DNA from: Taeniopygia guttata
Lineage: Eukaryota > Chordata > Aves > Passeriformes > Estrildidae
Direction of reading: 5' to 3'
NCBI RefSeq assembly: GCF_048771995.1
Contig: NC_133050.1
Location: 7,178,501 to 7,242,500, forward strand
DNA: 64,000 nt
The notes under the pieces were generated by a model. It searched no databases. It worked only from the letters and a program-made list of their open reading frames with translations, and was not told the origin of the DNA. This document shows, piece by piece, positions 47,801 to 61,400 of the stretch (its first letter is position 1; the number at the start of each line of letters is the position of its first letter). Position numbers and translations under genes: made by a program.

Positions 47801-48515
47801 GTGCCTTCCCCCCGCATTCCTCGGTCCCCTCCCGCTCCCCTCGGTGTCCCCCCCGTTATCCCCCGGGCCCCGAACGCTCCCCGCTTCCTCTCGGCCCTTT
47901 CCCCCCACGCTCCCCGCTCCCCCCCGGTGTCCCCCCGCTGTCCCCCCGCTGTCCCCGGGTCTCACCGTCCGCCACCAGCAGCGCCCGGGCCCCGCAGCCG
48001 CGCAGGCAGTGCCGGAGCCCCGCGGGGCGCAGCGCCGTGCCCAGGAAGGCCGGGCGGGCCCCGAGCGCCGCCAGCCCGAACCAGCCCCACACGAAACGGG
48101 GCTCGTTGCCCGCCAGCAGCCCCACGGTGTCCCCGGGCCGCGGCGGGGCCCGCAGCGCCCGCAGCGCGTTCGCCACCCGCGCCACGCTCCGCGCCGCCCG
48201 CCCCAGCGGCACCGCGCCCGCCCGGGCCCGCAGGAACGGCCGCGCCGGGGCCGCCCGGGCCGCGCGGAGGAACCGGGAGGCCACGCTGCCCCCGGGACCG
48301 GCCCGCGCCCGCCGCCGCGCCCGCAGCGCCCGCAGCGCGAACGCCAGGTCGGCCCAGAGGTGCGGCCGCAGCCGCCGCTGCAGCGCCAGCAGCGCCCCCA
48401 GAGCCCCCAGGGCCAGCGGCGCCCCCGGGACCCCCCCCAGGACCCCCCCCAGGACCCCCCCCAGGACCCCCAGCGCCCCCAGCCCCAGCGCGCCCAGCGC
48501 CGCCGCCCGCGCCAT
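44806..48515 (-). CDS. SLC27A3: SLC27A3, long-chain fatty acid transport protein 3 / acyl-CoA synthetase (complete, 10 exons)
   Basis: ATP-dependent ligation of CoA to long- and very-long-chain fatty acids on intracellular membranes. Exons in transcript order: 48515-47966, 47450-47241, 47165-47007, 46935-46811, 46743-46549, 46464-46374, 46304-46106, 46011-45914, 45829-45699, 44982-44806. They total 1935 nt and 644 residues, all GT-AG and in frame; human is about 683-730. The N-terminus (residues 1-45) is a Leu/Gly/Ala-rich membrane segment with a VLGG tandem. The AMP-binding P-loop YIFTSGTTG lies at residues 245-253, across the exon 2/3 junction, followed by [18 protein letters not shown] is the adenylate motif. 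FFNTGDL and [17 protein letters not shown] (about 504-520) form the FATP/VLACS signature, with Ile where human has Thr in RTGDTFR. The C-terminus is [11 protein letters not shown]...GRLRL. Confidence 0.95.
44985..45695 (+). repeat. SLC27A3 intron 9 minisatellite
   Basis: About 30 units of ATTTCAGCCCAAATCCCAG and, near the exon 10 side, AACACAGCATGTCAGCCCA. It is related to the intergenic array at 42.2-43.1 kb. Confidence 0.9.
47575..47800 (+). repeat. SLC27A3 intron 1 repeat
   Basis: Four to five units near 48-60 nt containing CCCCGGTCCCGTTACACCCC and CCACTCGCGGCCCCATCAC. They are highly similar to each other and so probably recent. Confidence 0.9.
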
Positions 48516-48900
48516 CGCCGCGCCCGCCCCGGGGCGGGGGGACACGCCCACCTGGCCACGCCCACCTCGGCCACGCCCACTCTGACCACGCCCCGACAGC
48601 GCCCACCTCGGCCACGCCCCCCCCGGTGTCACCTCTGTCCCCTCCCCGGCACCGTCCCCATTGTTCGCTCCGTCCCCTCCCTGTCCCCCCTCCGTGTCAC
48701 CTCCCCTGTCCCCTCCCTGTCCCCTCCCGAGGCCTCCGCGCTCCCTCCGTGTCCCAGATTCCCGTCCCGGGGGGGTCCTGGCAGTGTCCCTGTCCCGGGG
48801 GTGTCCCTGGCAGTGTCCCCATCCCGGGGGTGTCCTGGTAGTGTCCCCATCCCGGGGGGGTCCTGGCAGTGTCCCCGTCCCGGGGGGGACACGGCCCCGG
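48516..48900 (-). promoter_or_regulatory. SLC27A3: SLC27A3 promoter region with repeated CACGCCC boxes
   Basis: Immediately upstream of the ATG, CACGCCC occurs at 48543, 48557, 48572, 48587 and 48613. On the coding strand this reads GGGCGTG, a KLF/Sp-type box, mostly spaced 14-15 bases. No TATA box was seen. From 48750 to 48890 is a short CCCGGGGGTGTCC repeat. Confidence 0.5.
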
Positions 48901-48939
48901 CCTCGCCGCCCACCCCCCCCGCCACAAATTGGGGCCGTT

Positions 48940-49432
48940 TGGTACAAAACACGAAGGTTTTTATTGCTGCTTTTCTTAAAAACACTTAAAAATGCTGACG
49001 GAGCCCTGGGGGGCAGGACCCCCCTCCCAAATCCCGCTGGCCACGGGTGCTGACCCCCCCCAGGACCCCCGGGGGGGAGGACCCCCTCTCTGCCCCCTCC
49101 CCAAATCATCCTGGAGCAGCGACTCATTTCACCCTTTATTTACATTTCTAGAGGAAAATGGGGGTGGGGGTCCCCCCTTCCCTGTGCTTGTGTCCCCTGG
49201 GCGGGGAGGGGGGACCCCCACCCACACCGGGGGGGGGACACCGCGACCCCTCCCCAGGTGATGGAAAGTGGGGAGGGGTCCCAAGGGCGCGGCGGGAGCC
49301 GGGGAGGGGCCCCGAGCCCGGGGGTTTGCTGGCACTGGTTTGGGGGGCTCCCCGAGTCAGGGGGGGTCCCCGAGGTGGGGAGGGGTCCCCGAGGTGGGGA
49401 GGGGTCCCCGAGGTGGGGAGGGGTCCCCTCCC
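48940..49432 (-). promoter_or_regulatory. INTS3: INTS3 3' UTR and two poly(A) signals
   Basis: AATAAA on the minus strand reads from 49140 to 49135, with a second at 48965-48960. The distal one leaves only about 430 bases before the SLC27A3 start codon. GGGGTCCCCGAGGTGGGGA repeats occur at 49370-49425. Confidence 0.7.
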
Positions 49433-52400
49433 TCAGTCACTGTCCGAGCCCACGGCGGAGGAGCCTTTCCTTTTCCTCTTGGCCGGTTTGGGTTTGGTGT
49501 CCTCTTCCTCCTGCGGGGACGGGGACGGGGGGGTCACCGCGGCTCCCCGCGGGGATTTGGGGACCCCGGGGGGGGGTCTCGGGGGGCTCTCACCGAGGCG
49601 CTGCTGGAGCCCGACTCCTCCTCGTTGTTGGGGGGCTGCGCGGCGCTCTTGCGGCTGCGGGGGCTGGCCAGCGCCGTGGCTTTCCGCCGGCTCTTGGGGG
49701 GTTTGCTGGAGGAATCCTCGTACTCCTCGGCCAGGGAGAAGAGGTCGGAGAACCTGGGGGGGCGCAGAGGGGCTCAGGGGGCTTTGGGGGTCCCCCCGAG
49801 GGGAGGGGAGGCAGGAGGAGGGGAAGGGTCGGGGGGTCTCACTTCATTTTGTGCGCCTCGTCGCAGCTGGCCTGGACGTGCTGCAGCGCCTGCAGGATCG
49901 GGGTCTGGCTGAAAACTGGGAGAGAGGCGGGAATGGGGTGGGAATGGGGCGGGAATGGGGTCAGGGGGACGCCCCCAGCCCACATCCCACAGCCCGGAGC
50001 CCCCCCCGAGGCACCCACAGTTCTGCTTGGTGTTGGTGAGGTTGAGGCGGAGGTTGTCCAGGTGCTCCAGGATCTGCTCCAGGGTCAGCTGGGCCAGCTT
50101 GCTGCTGGAGCTGCGCAGGCTGCGGGGAGGGGGCAAAAACGGGGTGAGAGCCCAGAAAAATGGAGTGAGAGCCCAGAAAAATGGAGTGAGAGCCCAAAAA
50201 TGGGGTGAGAGCCCAAAAAAATGGAGTGAGAGCCCAAAAAAATGGGGTGAGAGCCCAAAAACGGGGTGAGAGCCCAAAAAAATGGAGTGAGAGCCCAAAA
50301 ACGGGGTGAGAGCCCAAAAAAATGGGAGCGAGAACCCAAAAATGCACTCCCAGACCTCTGGCATTTGTGGGGCAGGGGAGACAAAAACCCTGATCCTTTA
50401 GGGAAGGAATTCCCAGGAATCAGGAATTCCCCAGCTCCGGAGCTTGTGGGGCAGGGGAGACAAAAATCCCCAAATCCTCAGGGAGGGAATTCCCAGGAAT
50501 CGCGGGTTGCAGAATTCCCAGATTCCCACCTCTGGCGCTTGCGGGGCAGGACAGAAAACCCCAAATCCCTTTAGGAGGGAACTGCCGGGAATCAGGAATT
50601 CCCGAATTCCCAGGAATTCCCGAATTCCCACCTCTGGCGCTTGCGGGGCAGGCTGTTGTTCTTGATCAGCAGCGCCTTGATGTGCTCGCCCAGCAGGTCG
50701 TCGTGCCGCAGCCCCCAGTGCCGCAGGATGCTGGTGGTGAACTGGTCCTCGGGGTGGCACGGCCGGCTCAGCACCATCTTCACCATCTCCTCGCTGGGCC
50801 TGGCACGGCGGGCAGGGCAGGGGACCCCCGGGACCCCCGGAGACCCCCGAGTGGGCATGGGCAGGGAACCCCCCGAGAGACCCCCGAGAGACCCCCGAGT
50901 GGGCACGGGCAGGGGACCCCCCAGGACAGACCCCGGAGTGGGGATGGGCAAGAAACCCCCCAGGAGAGCCCCAAAAATACACCCCCCTGTGGGGGGGCCA
51001 CCACAGCCCTACACCAGTGGGGACGGCTCAGAGACCCCCAGTACTCTGCAGTGCCCCCCAAATCACCTCAGTGACCCCCTGGAACCCCTCAGTGCCCCCC
51101 AAATCACCTCAGTGACCCCCTGGAACCCCTCAGTGCCCCCCAAATCACCTCAGTGCCCCCAGATCACCTCAGTGACCCCCTGGAACCCCTCAGTGCCCCC
51201 CTGGAACCCCTCAGTGCCCCCCTGGAACCCCTCAGTGCCCCCCAAATCACCTCAGTGACCCCCTGGAACCCCTCAGTGCCCCCCAAATCCCCCCGCACCC
51301 CCAGACCCCCCAGCGCTCACTTCTCCCTGCGGAGCTGCAGCAGGAGGCAGGACAGGGCCTCGGGGTGCTCTGCAAGGGGGCAAGGACAGCGGTGTCACCC
51401 GGGGTGTCATCCGGGCTGTCACCCGGGGGTGTCACCCCGGGAATGTCCCTCAAGACTGTCCCCAGGAATACCCTGGGGAATGTCCCTAGGAATGGACCCT
51501 GGAATATCCCCAGCGCTGTCCCCACATCCCCACGTCCCCAGCAGTGTCTCTGGCAGTGTCCCCCTGTCCCCAGCACTGTCCCCAGCCATGTCCCCCTGTC
51601 CCCGGCGCTGTCCCCAGCAGTGTCCCCCTGTCCCCAGCACTGTCCCTGGCAGTGTCCCCCTGTCCCCAGCAGTGTCCCCATGTCCCCATGTCCCCAGCAG
51701 TGTCCCCCTGTCCCCAGCACTGTCCCCAGCACTGTCCCCAGCACTGTCCCCATGTCCCTGGCAGTGTCCCCAGCAGTGTCCCCCTGTCCCCAGCACTGTC
51801 CCCCTGTCCCCGGCGCTGTCCCGGTGCTGTCCCCAGCAGTGTCCCCAGCGCTGTCCCCTTGTCCCCGCGCTGACCCCGGTACTTGAGGTGCTGCAGGATG
51901 GGGATGATGGTCTCCAGGGGGATGTTGTGTGCCAGGAACAGCTGCCAGGTGCAGTACTGCTCAAAGGTCTCCCAGTCCAGGCTCTGAACTGCGCCCCACA
52001 CCGACACGGGGACAGAGGGGGGACAGGGGGATGGCAGGGACAGGGGGGACAGAGAGGGGGATGGACAGGGGGGACAGGGGGATGGCAGGGATGGATAATG
52101 GTGACAATGGGGTAATGGGGATAACAGGAATAATGGGGATAGATAATGGGGACAATGGGGTTAACAGGGATCTGTGCCAGCCCCTTCCCAAGCTCTGGGG
52201 ACCCCCAAACCTGCCCGGGGTCCCCGCGCCCCCTCCGGCACTGGGAATGGGGACAGAGCCCTGGGCAGGGGCTGTGGCACCAGAGCTAACGAGGCTCCCT
52301 AATTAACGAGCTGATCCCGCTGCTGCCAAAGCTGGATCAGGGAGAGCGGGATATTTGGGGATTTTCCCCATTCCCTGCCTGGCACCCAGGGGAGGGCAGG

Positions 52401-55400
52401 GGCACGGGGATAAATCCCAAAATCCGCCTTGGGGCCGTGATCCTTTGTGCCCACAGGGAATTCAGCCCCAGGGGAGGGAATTTCCAGGAATCAGGGAGCA
52501 GAATTCCAGCTCTCCCAGACCTCTGATGCTTTCAGGGCAGGAGAGAAAAACCCCAAATCCTTTAGGGTGGAATGGGATACAGGGGAGAAAAACCCCAAAT
52601 CCTTTAGGGTGGAATGGGATACAGGGGAGAAAAACCCCAAATCCTTTAGGGAGGGAATTCCCAGGAATCAGGGAGCAGAACTCCAGCCCTCCCAGACCTC
52701 TGGAGCTCCGGGGCAGGATCTGGGGTGCCCCTGCCCGTTCCCGTGGGAGTGGCACTCACTGAGGATGTTCAGCACGGAATCCTTGCGGAACATGACGAGG
52801 TTTCCCATCATCACGTGGCACACGAGCTCCTGGAGCTGGGATTGGGATGGGGACAGGGAATGGGGTCAGGATCCAGCGGGAAAAACGGCAGCAGCACCCC
52901 TGGGATCCAGCTGGGGTGGGGGGCTCCCCCCTCCGCCCCTCATCCTCCTCCTCCTCCCTCTGGAGATCCCACAGGACCCTCCCGAGCTCCAGAGGGAAGC
53001 ACCTGGAGCGGGCAGGAAGGAATGGGAGCAGGGAGGGGAAGGAAACGCTGCGGGGCAGGGTCAGGAGAGCCAACCCTTGGGACTTGGGAGCATCCCGGCT
53101 CCCGGGAGCCATTCCCGGCCCGGGAAGGGCGGGAGGGGCCGGGAAAGGGTCAGGAAAGGGTCGGGAAAGGGTCGGGAAAGGGTCGGGAATGGTTGGAAAG
53201 GGCCAGGAAGGGCTGAAAAAGGGTTGGAAAGGGTCAGGAATGGTTGGAAAGGGCTGGGAAGAGCCGGGAAAGGGTCACGAAAGGGTCGGGAATGGTTGGG
53301 AAGAGCTGGGAAGGGCCAGGAATGGTCAGGAATGGTCGGGAATGGTTGGGAAAGGGTTGGGAAAGGGTTGGGAAGGGCTGGGAATGGTCAGGAATGGTTG
53401 GGAAGGGGTTGGGAATGGTCGGGAAGGGGTTGGGAAGGGCTGGGAATGGTCAGGAATGGTCGGGAAGGATCCCCCGCACCTGGAAGGAGTCGATGACAGC
53501 CACGATCATGTTGAGCAGCTCCCCGCTCCGCAGGGTCTCATCCGGAAACTGGGAATGCACAAACCGCGGGCAAGGTTCCCAGAGAGCCCTCCCAAAAACC
53601 CGGATCCCCACGGGAAAGCTCCAGCAGGCAGCAGGGGGAGGGTGGCAGGCCTCAGCCGGGCCGGGGGCCTGGAATTCCTGGAATTCCCTGTTCTCCCTCT
53701 CCTCCTGGCTCTGGAATTCCCCGTTTTCCCTCTCCTTCTGGCTCTGGAATTCCCCGTTTTCCCTCTCCTCCTGGCTCTGGAATTCCCTGCTCCGGGGCCT
53801 CGCACGGAAACCCAAAATCAATCCCAGCAGGATCCAAGGGCCGGGAATGGCTCCGAGGGAGCCAAGGGCTGATCTGGGATTTGGGATCAGTGTGGGGAAC
53901 ATCCTGGGACAGATCCTGGGATGTGGGGAACAGCGGGAGCCTGCCCTGGGATAGATCCCGGGATTTGGGGTCACTGTGGGGATTCTCTGAATTTAGAGAA
54001 TTTTTGGGGATTCTCTGCTGCAGCACCCCTGGGATGGGATTTGGGGCACCCCTGGGAGGGGATTTGGGGCACACCTGGGATGGGATTTGGGGCTCACCTG
54101 GGATGGGATTTGGGGCACACCTGGGATGGGATTTGGGGCACAGCTGGGACGGGATTTGGGGCACACCTGGGATGGGATTTGGGGCACAGCTGGGACAGGA
54201 TTTGGGGCTCACCTGGGACAGGATTTGGGGCACACATGGGACGGGATTTGGGGCTCACCTGGGACGGGATTTGGGGCACCCCTGGGATGGGATTGGGGCA
54301 CACCTGGGATGGGATTGGGGCACACGTGGGACGGGATTTGGGGCACACGTGGGACGGGATTTGGGGCACGCATAGGACAGGATTTGGGGCACACCTGGGC
54401 AGGTGAGGCTCACCTCGGTGTAGATGGAGGGCGTGAGGAAGCAGAGCAGGCGCACGTCGTCCTCCTGGCACGCCTTCATGTCCATCATCAGGCAGGTGTG
54501 CAGCTCGCCCAGCTGCGTGGCCTGGGCGAACGACTCGTACAGCCCCATCCTGCCCAGCGCCGCCTTGCTGGGGACACAGCGCACCTGCACAGCTGGCACA
54601 CAGCTGGCACAGCTGGCACAGTGCACCTGCACAGCTGGCACACAGCTGGCACAGCTGGCACATACACAGGAGGGCAGGGCCCAGGTGATGGAGGTGCCCA
54701 GGTGAGGGGGAGGAGCCACAGGAGGGCAGTGCCCAGGTGAAGGCGGTACCCAGGTGAGGGGTGCCCAGGTGAGGGGTACCCAGGTAAAGGTGATGCCTAG
54801 CTGAGGGGTGCCCAGGTGAAGGTGTTACCCAGGTGAGAGCGGTGCCCAGGTGAGGGGTGCCCAGGTGAAGGTGTTACCCAGTTGAGGGCATTACCCAGGT
54901 GAGCAGTACCCAGCTAAAGGCGGTGCCCAGGTGAGGGTGGTGCCCAGGTGAGGGGTACCCAGGTGAGGGTGGGGCCCAGGTGAGGGTGGGGCCCAGGTGA
55001 GGGCAGTGCCCAGGTAAAAGCGGCACCCAGGTAAAGGCGGTGCCCAGGTGAGAGCAGTACCCAGGTGAGGGAGGTGCCCAGGTGAGGGGTGCCCAGGTAA
55101 AAGTGGCACCCAGGTGAGGGGTGCCCAGGTGAGGGGCGCCCAGGTGAGGGCGGTGCCCCGTGCCCACCTGGCCCGCAGGTAGTAGAGCAGGTGGTAGCCG
55201 ATCTTGGGCTGCTTCTGGTAGAGCTCGGAGAGCAGGTCCAGCAGCAGCGAGAAGCCGCTGTTGTCCTCCTGCATCTGGCACAGGTTCCTTGGGAAGGGCG
55301 GGAATGTCAGCGGGATAACGGCGCCCGAGGCTCCTCCCGCTGCCCCGAATCCCAAAAACCCAAAAACAGAATCCCTGCTTTCCCCAAAAACACGGCAGAG

Positions 55401-58400
55401 GGAAGCGGGAAACTCCATGGGATTCTGGGATGTGCAAAGAGCAGGTGAGCCCGGAATTCCCGAGGCCCAGAATTCCCAAGCCTGGAAATCCTGAGGATTT
55501 TGGGGCCCTACCGGAAGATCAGGTAAAGCGGCTTCCCCACGGACTCCTCCAGGGACCTGCGGACAGACGGACACGCTGAGCTCTGGGATTTCCCGGGAAT
55601 GGCACGGGAACAGCCCTGGGGAACAGCCCTGGATCCCTCTGGATTTCCCCAGGAACAGCCCTGGATCCCTCTGGATTCCCCAGGAGCAGCCCTGGATCCT
55701 GTGGCCGCAGCTCCCAGCAGACCCCGGAGAAGGAGCTGGCCCGGGCGAGCCCAGCAGGGAACATTCCCAGGAATATTTCCCGTTCCGAGGGGATCCCAGC
55801 CCTTACTCCTCGGTGATCTCCTCCGGCAGCACCTCCCCGCGGAAGTGAGCCTTGAACAGCTCCTGCAGGCACGAGGCGAGCACCGAGAGCTGCTCCGAGT
55901 CGAAATCCTCCTGGGGAAGGCACGGCAGAGCCCTGGGAGGGATCCTGGATCCTGCCCGGGATGGATCCTGGATCCCAGCCAGGATGGATCCCAAAATATC
56001 TGGGATGGATCCTGGATCCTGCCCGGGATAGATCCTGGATCCCAGCTGGGATGGATCCCAAAATATCTGGGATGGATCCTGGATCCTGCCCAGGATGGAT
56101 CCTGAATCCTGCCCGGGATCAATCCCAAATCCTACCCAGGATGCATCCGGAATCCCCCCCAAGATGGATCCCAAATCCTGCCTGGGATGAATTCTGAATC
56201 CCAGCTGGGATGGATCCCGAATTCCCCCAAGATGGATCCCAAATCCCAGCCAGAATGGATCCCAAATCCCAGCCAGAATGGATCCCAAATCCTGCCTGGG
56301 ATGGCTCCCAGATCCCAGCTGGGATAGATCCCAGATCCCTTCAAGATGGATCCCAAATTCTCCCCCAAGATGGATCCCAAATCCCACCAGGACAGATCCC
56401 AAATCCCAGCCGGGACAGATCCCAAATCCCAGCCGGGACGGATCCCAAATCCCCCCCAAGAACGATCCCAGATCCCACCAGGACAGATCCCAGCTCCCGG
56501 CCGCTCCCGGCCCCGTTACCTCCAGGACCTGATCCACGATCTCCTGCATGACCTCGCACTGCGCCTCCGTGTCACTGCAGCAGCACGGGGACAGAGAGCC
56601 CAGTCACCGGGGGCACTGGGAGCACTGGGAGCACTGGGAATGGGCACTGGGGGCACTGGGAATGAGCACTGGGGGCACTGGGAGCACTGGGCAGGGCTCG
56701 GGGCTGCCTCTGGGGGAGGCCCAGGGCTGCAGATCCCAGGCTGGGGTGAATCCCAGGATTTTTAGGGCACTTCAAGGCAGGAATTCCATGGAATGGCCGG
56801 GGCTGAGCTCTGTTCAACCTGCCCTGGGCACTGGGAATTGAGGTGGAGCTCAGGGCTCTGCTGCAGCTCCTTCCCAAGCCCTTTTCCTGCAGGAATTCCC
56901 TCTCCATGGGGACAAGCCATGGCTGAAGGAGCTCCCTGGAGATCCCTGGGAATGGGAACGGGGAACGGGACGGGAAGGGCCCCACCTGCCCTTCTGCAGC
57001 TGCAGCACTTTGTCCCGCAGGGACTCGTCCAGCTGCTCCAGGAACGGGGTGATGTCCACGGGCTCCTCCACGATGGACTCCTTGATCGGATGGAACCTGA
57101 ACTCCCTCTTCTTCCCTGGAAACCCGGGAATGCCCCGTGGAATGAGGGCTTCTCCTCCTCCCCAGCAACCCCTGTCCTGGATCGTGTCCGGATGAAGGTG
57201 GGAATGTCTGGGATCGTGCTCCCTGCTCAGTCCCCGCTCCCAAACCTGACCCTCCAACGTTCCCAAGGAGGCACAACTCAGGATTGGGATCCTGAGGCTC
57301 CCAGGGCACATCCTCTGCCCCATGCCAGGCCTGTGGGCACTTCCCAGTGCTGGGAAAACCCCCTGGCACGGCGGGAATCCCACAGGGATCCCACCAGGGA
57401 GGCTCCAGAGGGGAACTGCGGCTGGAAAAGCGCTCTGAGCTCCTGGGAACGGCCAGGAGAGGGAACAAATCCCGCTGGGTTTGGGAATCAGCCCCTCCAC
57501 AGCCGGAGGGAAGCTGGGATCTCCCTCACCTTTGCTGCTCAGCTCCTCCTCGTCGTCGCTGAAGGCGGCCTCGGCGTTGTCGTAGCAGCCGTCATCCTTC
57601 TCCAGGTGATTCTCCATCTCCATGGGAACCGGCTCCTCGATTTTCACTGCCAGCACGGAGCCAGGTGAGGCCTCTGCCAGGGCCTCTCCCAAAAAACAGC
57701 CCCGGGAAAGGGCTGTGGGAGCTTTGGGAAGGGACCCCGTGCAGCACAGGGGACGCTGGGGCGACCACAATTCCCTAAATCCCATTTCAATTCCCCAAAC
57801 TCCCAGCCCCGCTCCCCCTGGAGCCTCGCCCGACCCCACCCAGCCACTGCTGCTGGCGGAATTCCTTGGAAAACTCCCTGGGGGGATCTGCCAGGAGCCC
57901 CCCACCCACCCCGCTCCCCACCTTCGATGGGGGGTGAGGGGGAGCTGCAGAATTCCGGGAATTTCTCCCTGAGCATGGCCCGGAGCTCCTTGTCCAGCTT
58001 GGGGTTGTCGAAGAGCGGGGCCAGGTGCCTGCAAGGGACAGGGAGCAGCTGGAGCAGAATTCCCTGTGGGAATGCTGCCCTGGGCCAGGGCCTGTCACCT
58101 GCAGCTCCCTGGGGTGGCACCAGAACAGAAGGGGCTGGAATTCCTGGGAGGAATCCCGGGAAATCCCAATTCCCTCATGGGGCAGCTCCAGGACACGACC
58201 CCGGCTGCTCCCAGGGTTTCATGGATAACAGGGTGGGCTCAGAGCCCAGGAGAGACCCAGGGGCTGGAATTCCTGGGAGGAATCCCTGGAAATCCCAATT
58301 CCCTCCCAGGACAGCTTCAGGACAGCCCCCAGGACACATCCCAAGGTTTCATGGATAACAGGGTGGGCTCAGAGCTCAGGAGAGACCCAGGGGCTGGAAT

Positions 58401-61400
58401 TCCTGGGAGGAATCCTGGGAAATCCCAATTCCCTCACCCCCACATCCCAATTCCCACATGGGGCAGTTCCAGGACACGATCCTGGCTGTTCCCAGGGTTT
58501 CATGGATAACAGGGTGGGCTCAGAGCTCTGGAGAGATCCAGGGAGCAGAGGGCAGCTGTGTCCACGTTGGGAATTCAGGGAAAACATGGAAAATCCCCGG
58601 GGCTCTTACGCCAGGACTCGCTTCTCCACGATGTGCGTGAGGGAGTTGAAGACGCCCTGCCGGACGTGGGCTTCCAGAGGGGGGTAGAAGTTGGGAATGA
58701 TCTGGAAGAGATCGGGGTGGAGAGCGGGGTCAGGGGTCTGCCAGGGGCAGGAAATCCCTGCCAGGGGCAGGAAATTCCTGAATGCTCAGCTCTGCCAGGG
58801 AGGGCCGGGATTCCTCCCTGGAGCCCGGGACCTGCCGGGAACCTTCCCCCAGTCCCGCGGCCGGTTCGGACTGGGAGGGAGGGACAGAGCTCCAGGCCCT
58901 TCCCAGAAACACCCCCAGCCCTCCTGGGAAACATTCCTGGAACCTGCAGCAGCTCCTGGAGCTGCTCCCCTGCCCTGGGATGGGACAGGATCCCTCTGGA
59001 TCATTCCCTGACGCTCTGATCCACCCCTGGAGCTGCTCCCCTGCCCTGGGAAGGGACAGGATCCCTCTGGATCATTCCCTGACGCTCTGATCCATCCCTG
59101 GAGCTGCTCCCCTGCCCTGGGAAGGGACAGGATCCCTCTGGATCATTCCCTGACGCTCTGATCCCCCCTGGGGACGGGGCTGGGCCGGGAATTCCATGAG
59201 GAAGGTCAGGGAACAATCCAGAAGGATTTTCCTCAGCAGCCTGGCAGGGTTTGCTGGCGGCACTGCCCTCCCAGCAGAAAGGGAGGACACGTGGAGCTCC
59301 AGGAACGCTCTGGATTTTTCCCACCGATGATTTGGCAGCAAAGGGAAAATCCCTCCTCAGTTTGGGATCAGGATGGGAGCTCCAGGTGACTCTGGATCCC
59401 AGAGAGGGGAGGAATCCCGGGGAGATCTTTTTGGGTGGGATTTGGGGAGCCCAGCAGGTCTCTCTGTCCTCTCCCAGCTTTCCCACCCCCAGGAATTCCC
59501 TGGAGCAGGAGGGCGCTCACCCGGCACATGAAATCCAGCAGCGTGGCCGTGATGGCCGGGTGGGGCTTCATGGAGTGGTGCATGACCAGGATGGCGGGTT
59601 CTGGGGGAGGAACGGGCCGAGCCCCTGATCCCAGAGCCCAGATCCCTGCCCAGGGATCCACGGGATCCGCGGGATCCACAGGCTGGGGGTCACAGCGACC
59701 CCATGGATCCCACCCAGGAGCTGCCCAGGATCCCAGCCCACGGTGGATCCCATCCCAAGGTGGATCCCCATGGATCCCACCCCAGGAACACCCCATGGAT
59801 CCCATCCCAAAGCAGATCCCCATGGATCCTACCCCAGGAAATGCCCATGGATCCCATCCCAAGGTGGATCCCCATGGATTCCACCCCAAGAACAGCCCAT
59901 GGATCCCATCCCAAAGCAGATCCCCATGGATCCCATCCCAGGATCCCACCCCAATGCGGATCCCCACAGATCCCACCACCATGCAGATCCCCATGGATCC
60001 CACACAAGAACCCATCCCAAGGTAGATCCCACCCCAGGAACACCCCATAGACCCCACCCCAATGCAGATCCCCACAGATCCCACCCAGGAACTGATCCCA
60101 AGGTGGTTCCCCATGGATCCCACCCCAATGCAGATCCCACCCAGGAACCGATCCCAAGGTGGTTCCCCATGGATCCCACCCACGGATCCCACCCAGGATC
60201 CCACCCCAGCGGATCCCCGGGACCCCCGGGCAGCCCCCACACCGATGTTCATGATGCTGTCCTTCTCGGGGTTGAAGAAGAGCCAGTCGTAGAACAGCGC
60301 CAGTTTGGCGTTGGAAGCGGCCACGTTCGACTGCAGGAGACCAAAAAACCCCAAATTATTCCACCAGGACAGTGCCCAGATCCCACCAAGATTCCGTCAA
60401 GACTCCTTGAGATCCCTCCAAGAACCCCCCTGAGATTCCATCCCGTGCCCTGGTTTTGGGACGTTCCCATTCCCACACCCCATTTTTGGGATGTTCCCAT
60501 TCCCACACTCCGTTTTTGGGATGTTCCCATTCCCATGCCCTGGTTTTGGGATGTTCCCATTCCCATGGCCCATTTTCGGGCTCTGCCTGCTTCTGGCCCA
60601 CCCCGTGCCTGTTTTGGGAGCCCATTTTGGGGTGTCCATTTTGATGAGCCCATTTTGGGGTGCCCATTTCGGGGTGCCTGTTTTGAGATGCCCGTTTTGG
60701 GGTGCCTGTTTTGAGGTGCCCATTTCAAGGTGCCCATACCAGGGTGCCCATTCCAGGGTGCCTATTTTGATGAGCCCATTTTGATGAGCCCATTTTGGGG
60801 TGCCCATTCCAGGGCGCCCATTTTGGGGTGCCCATTTTGAGGTGCCCATTTCAAGGTGCCCATTTCAAGGTGCCCATTTTGAGGAGCCCGTTTCGGGGTG
60901 CCGATTTTGGAGTGCCCATTCCAGGGTGCCCGTTTTGAGGAGCCCATTTCAAGGTGCCCATTTCAAGGTGCCCATTTCAAGGTGCCCGTTCCGCGGTGCC
61001 CGTTTTGAGGCGCCCGTTCCGCGGTGCCCATTTTGAGGTGCCTGTTTTGGGGTGCCTGTTTTGGGGTGCCCATTTCAAGATGCCCATTTCAAGGTGCCCA
61101 TTTCGAGGTGCCCGTTCCGCGGTGCCTGTTTTGAGGTGCCCGTTTCGAGGTGCCCATTTCAAGGTGCCCATTCCAGGGTGCCCATTTTGGGGTGCCCGTT
61201 TTGAGTTGCCGTTTCGGGGCTGACCGTGCAGGTGGTGAGCAGCCAGCCGATGATGGCCCAGCGGGGCAGGATGTCGGAGCTCAGCACCTCGTTGGAGGGG
61301 TGCACCACGCCGCAGATGTAGCGGATCAGGTCGCAGCGCAGGGACTGGCTGTCGGGCGTGGACAGGTACTGCCGCTGGAACCAGTCCTGGTAGCGCTTCT

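Noticed and set aside
54670-55165. Array of splice donors (CAGGTGAGG repeated) affecting INTS3
   Set aside because: INTS3 is transcribed from the other strand, where these read CCTCACCTG; they cannot act as its donors.
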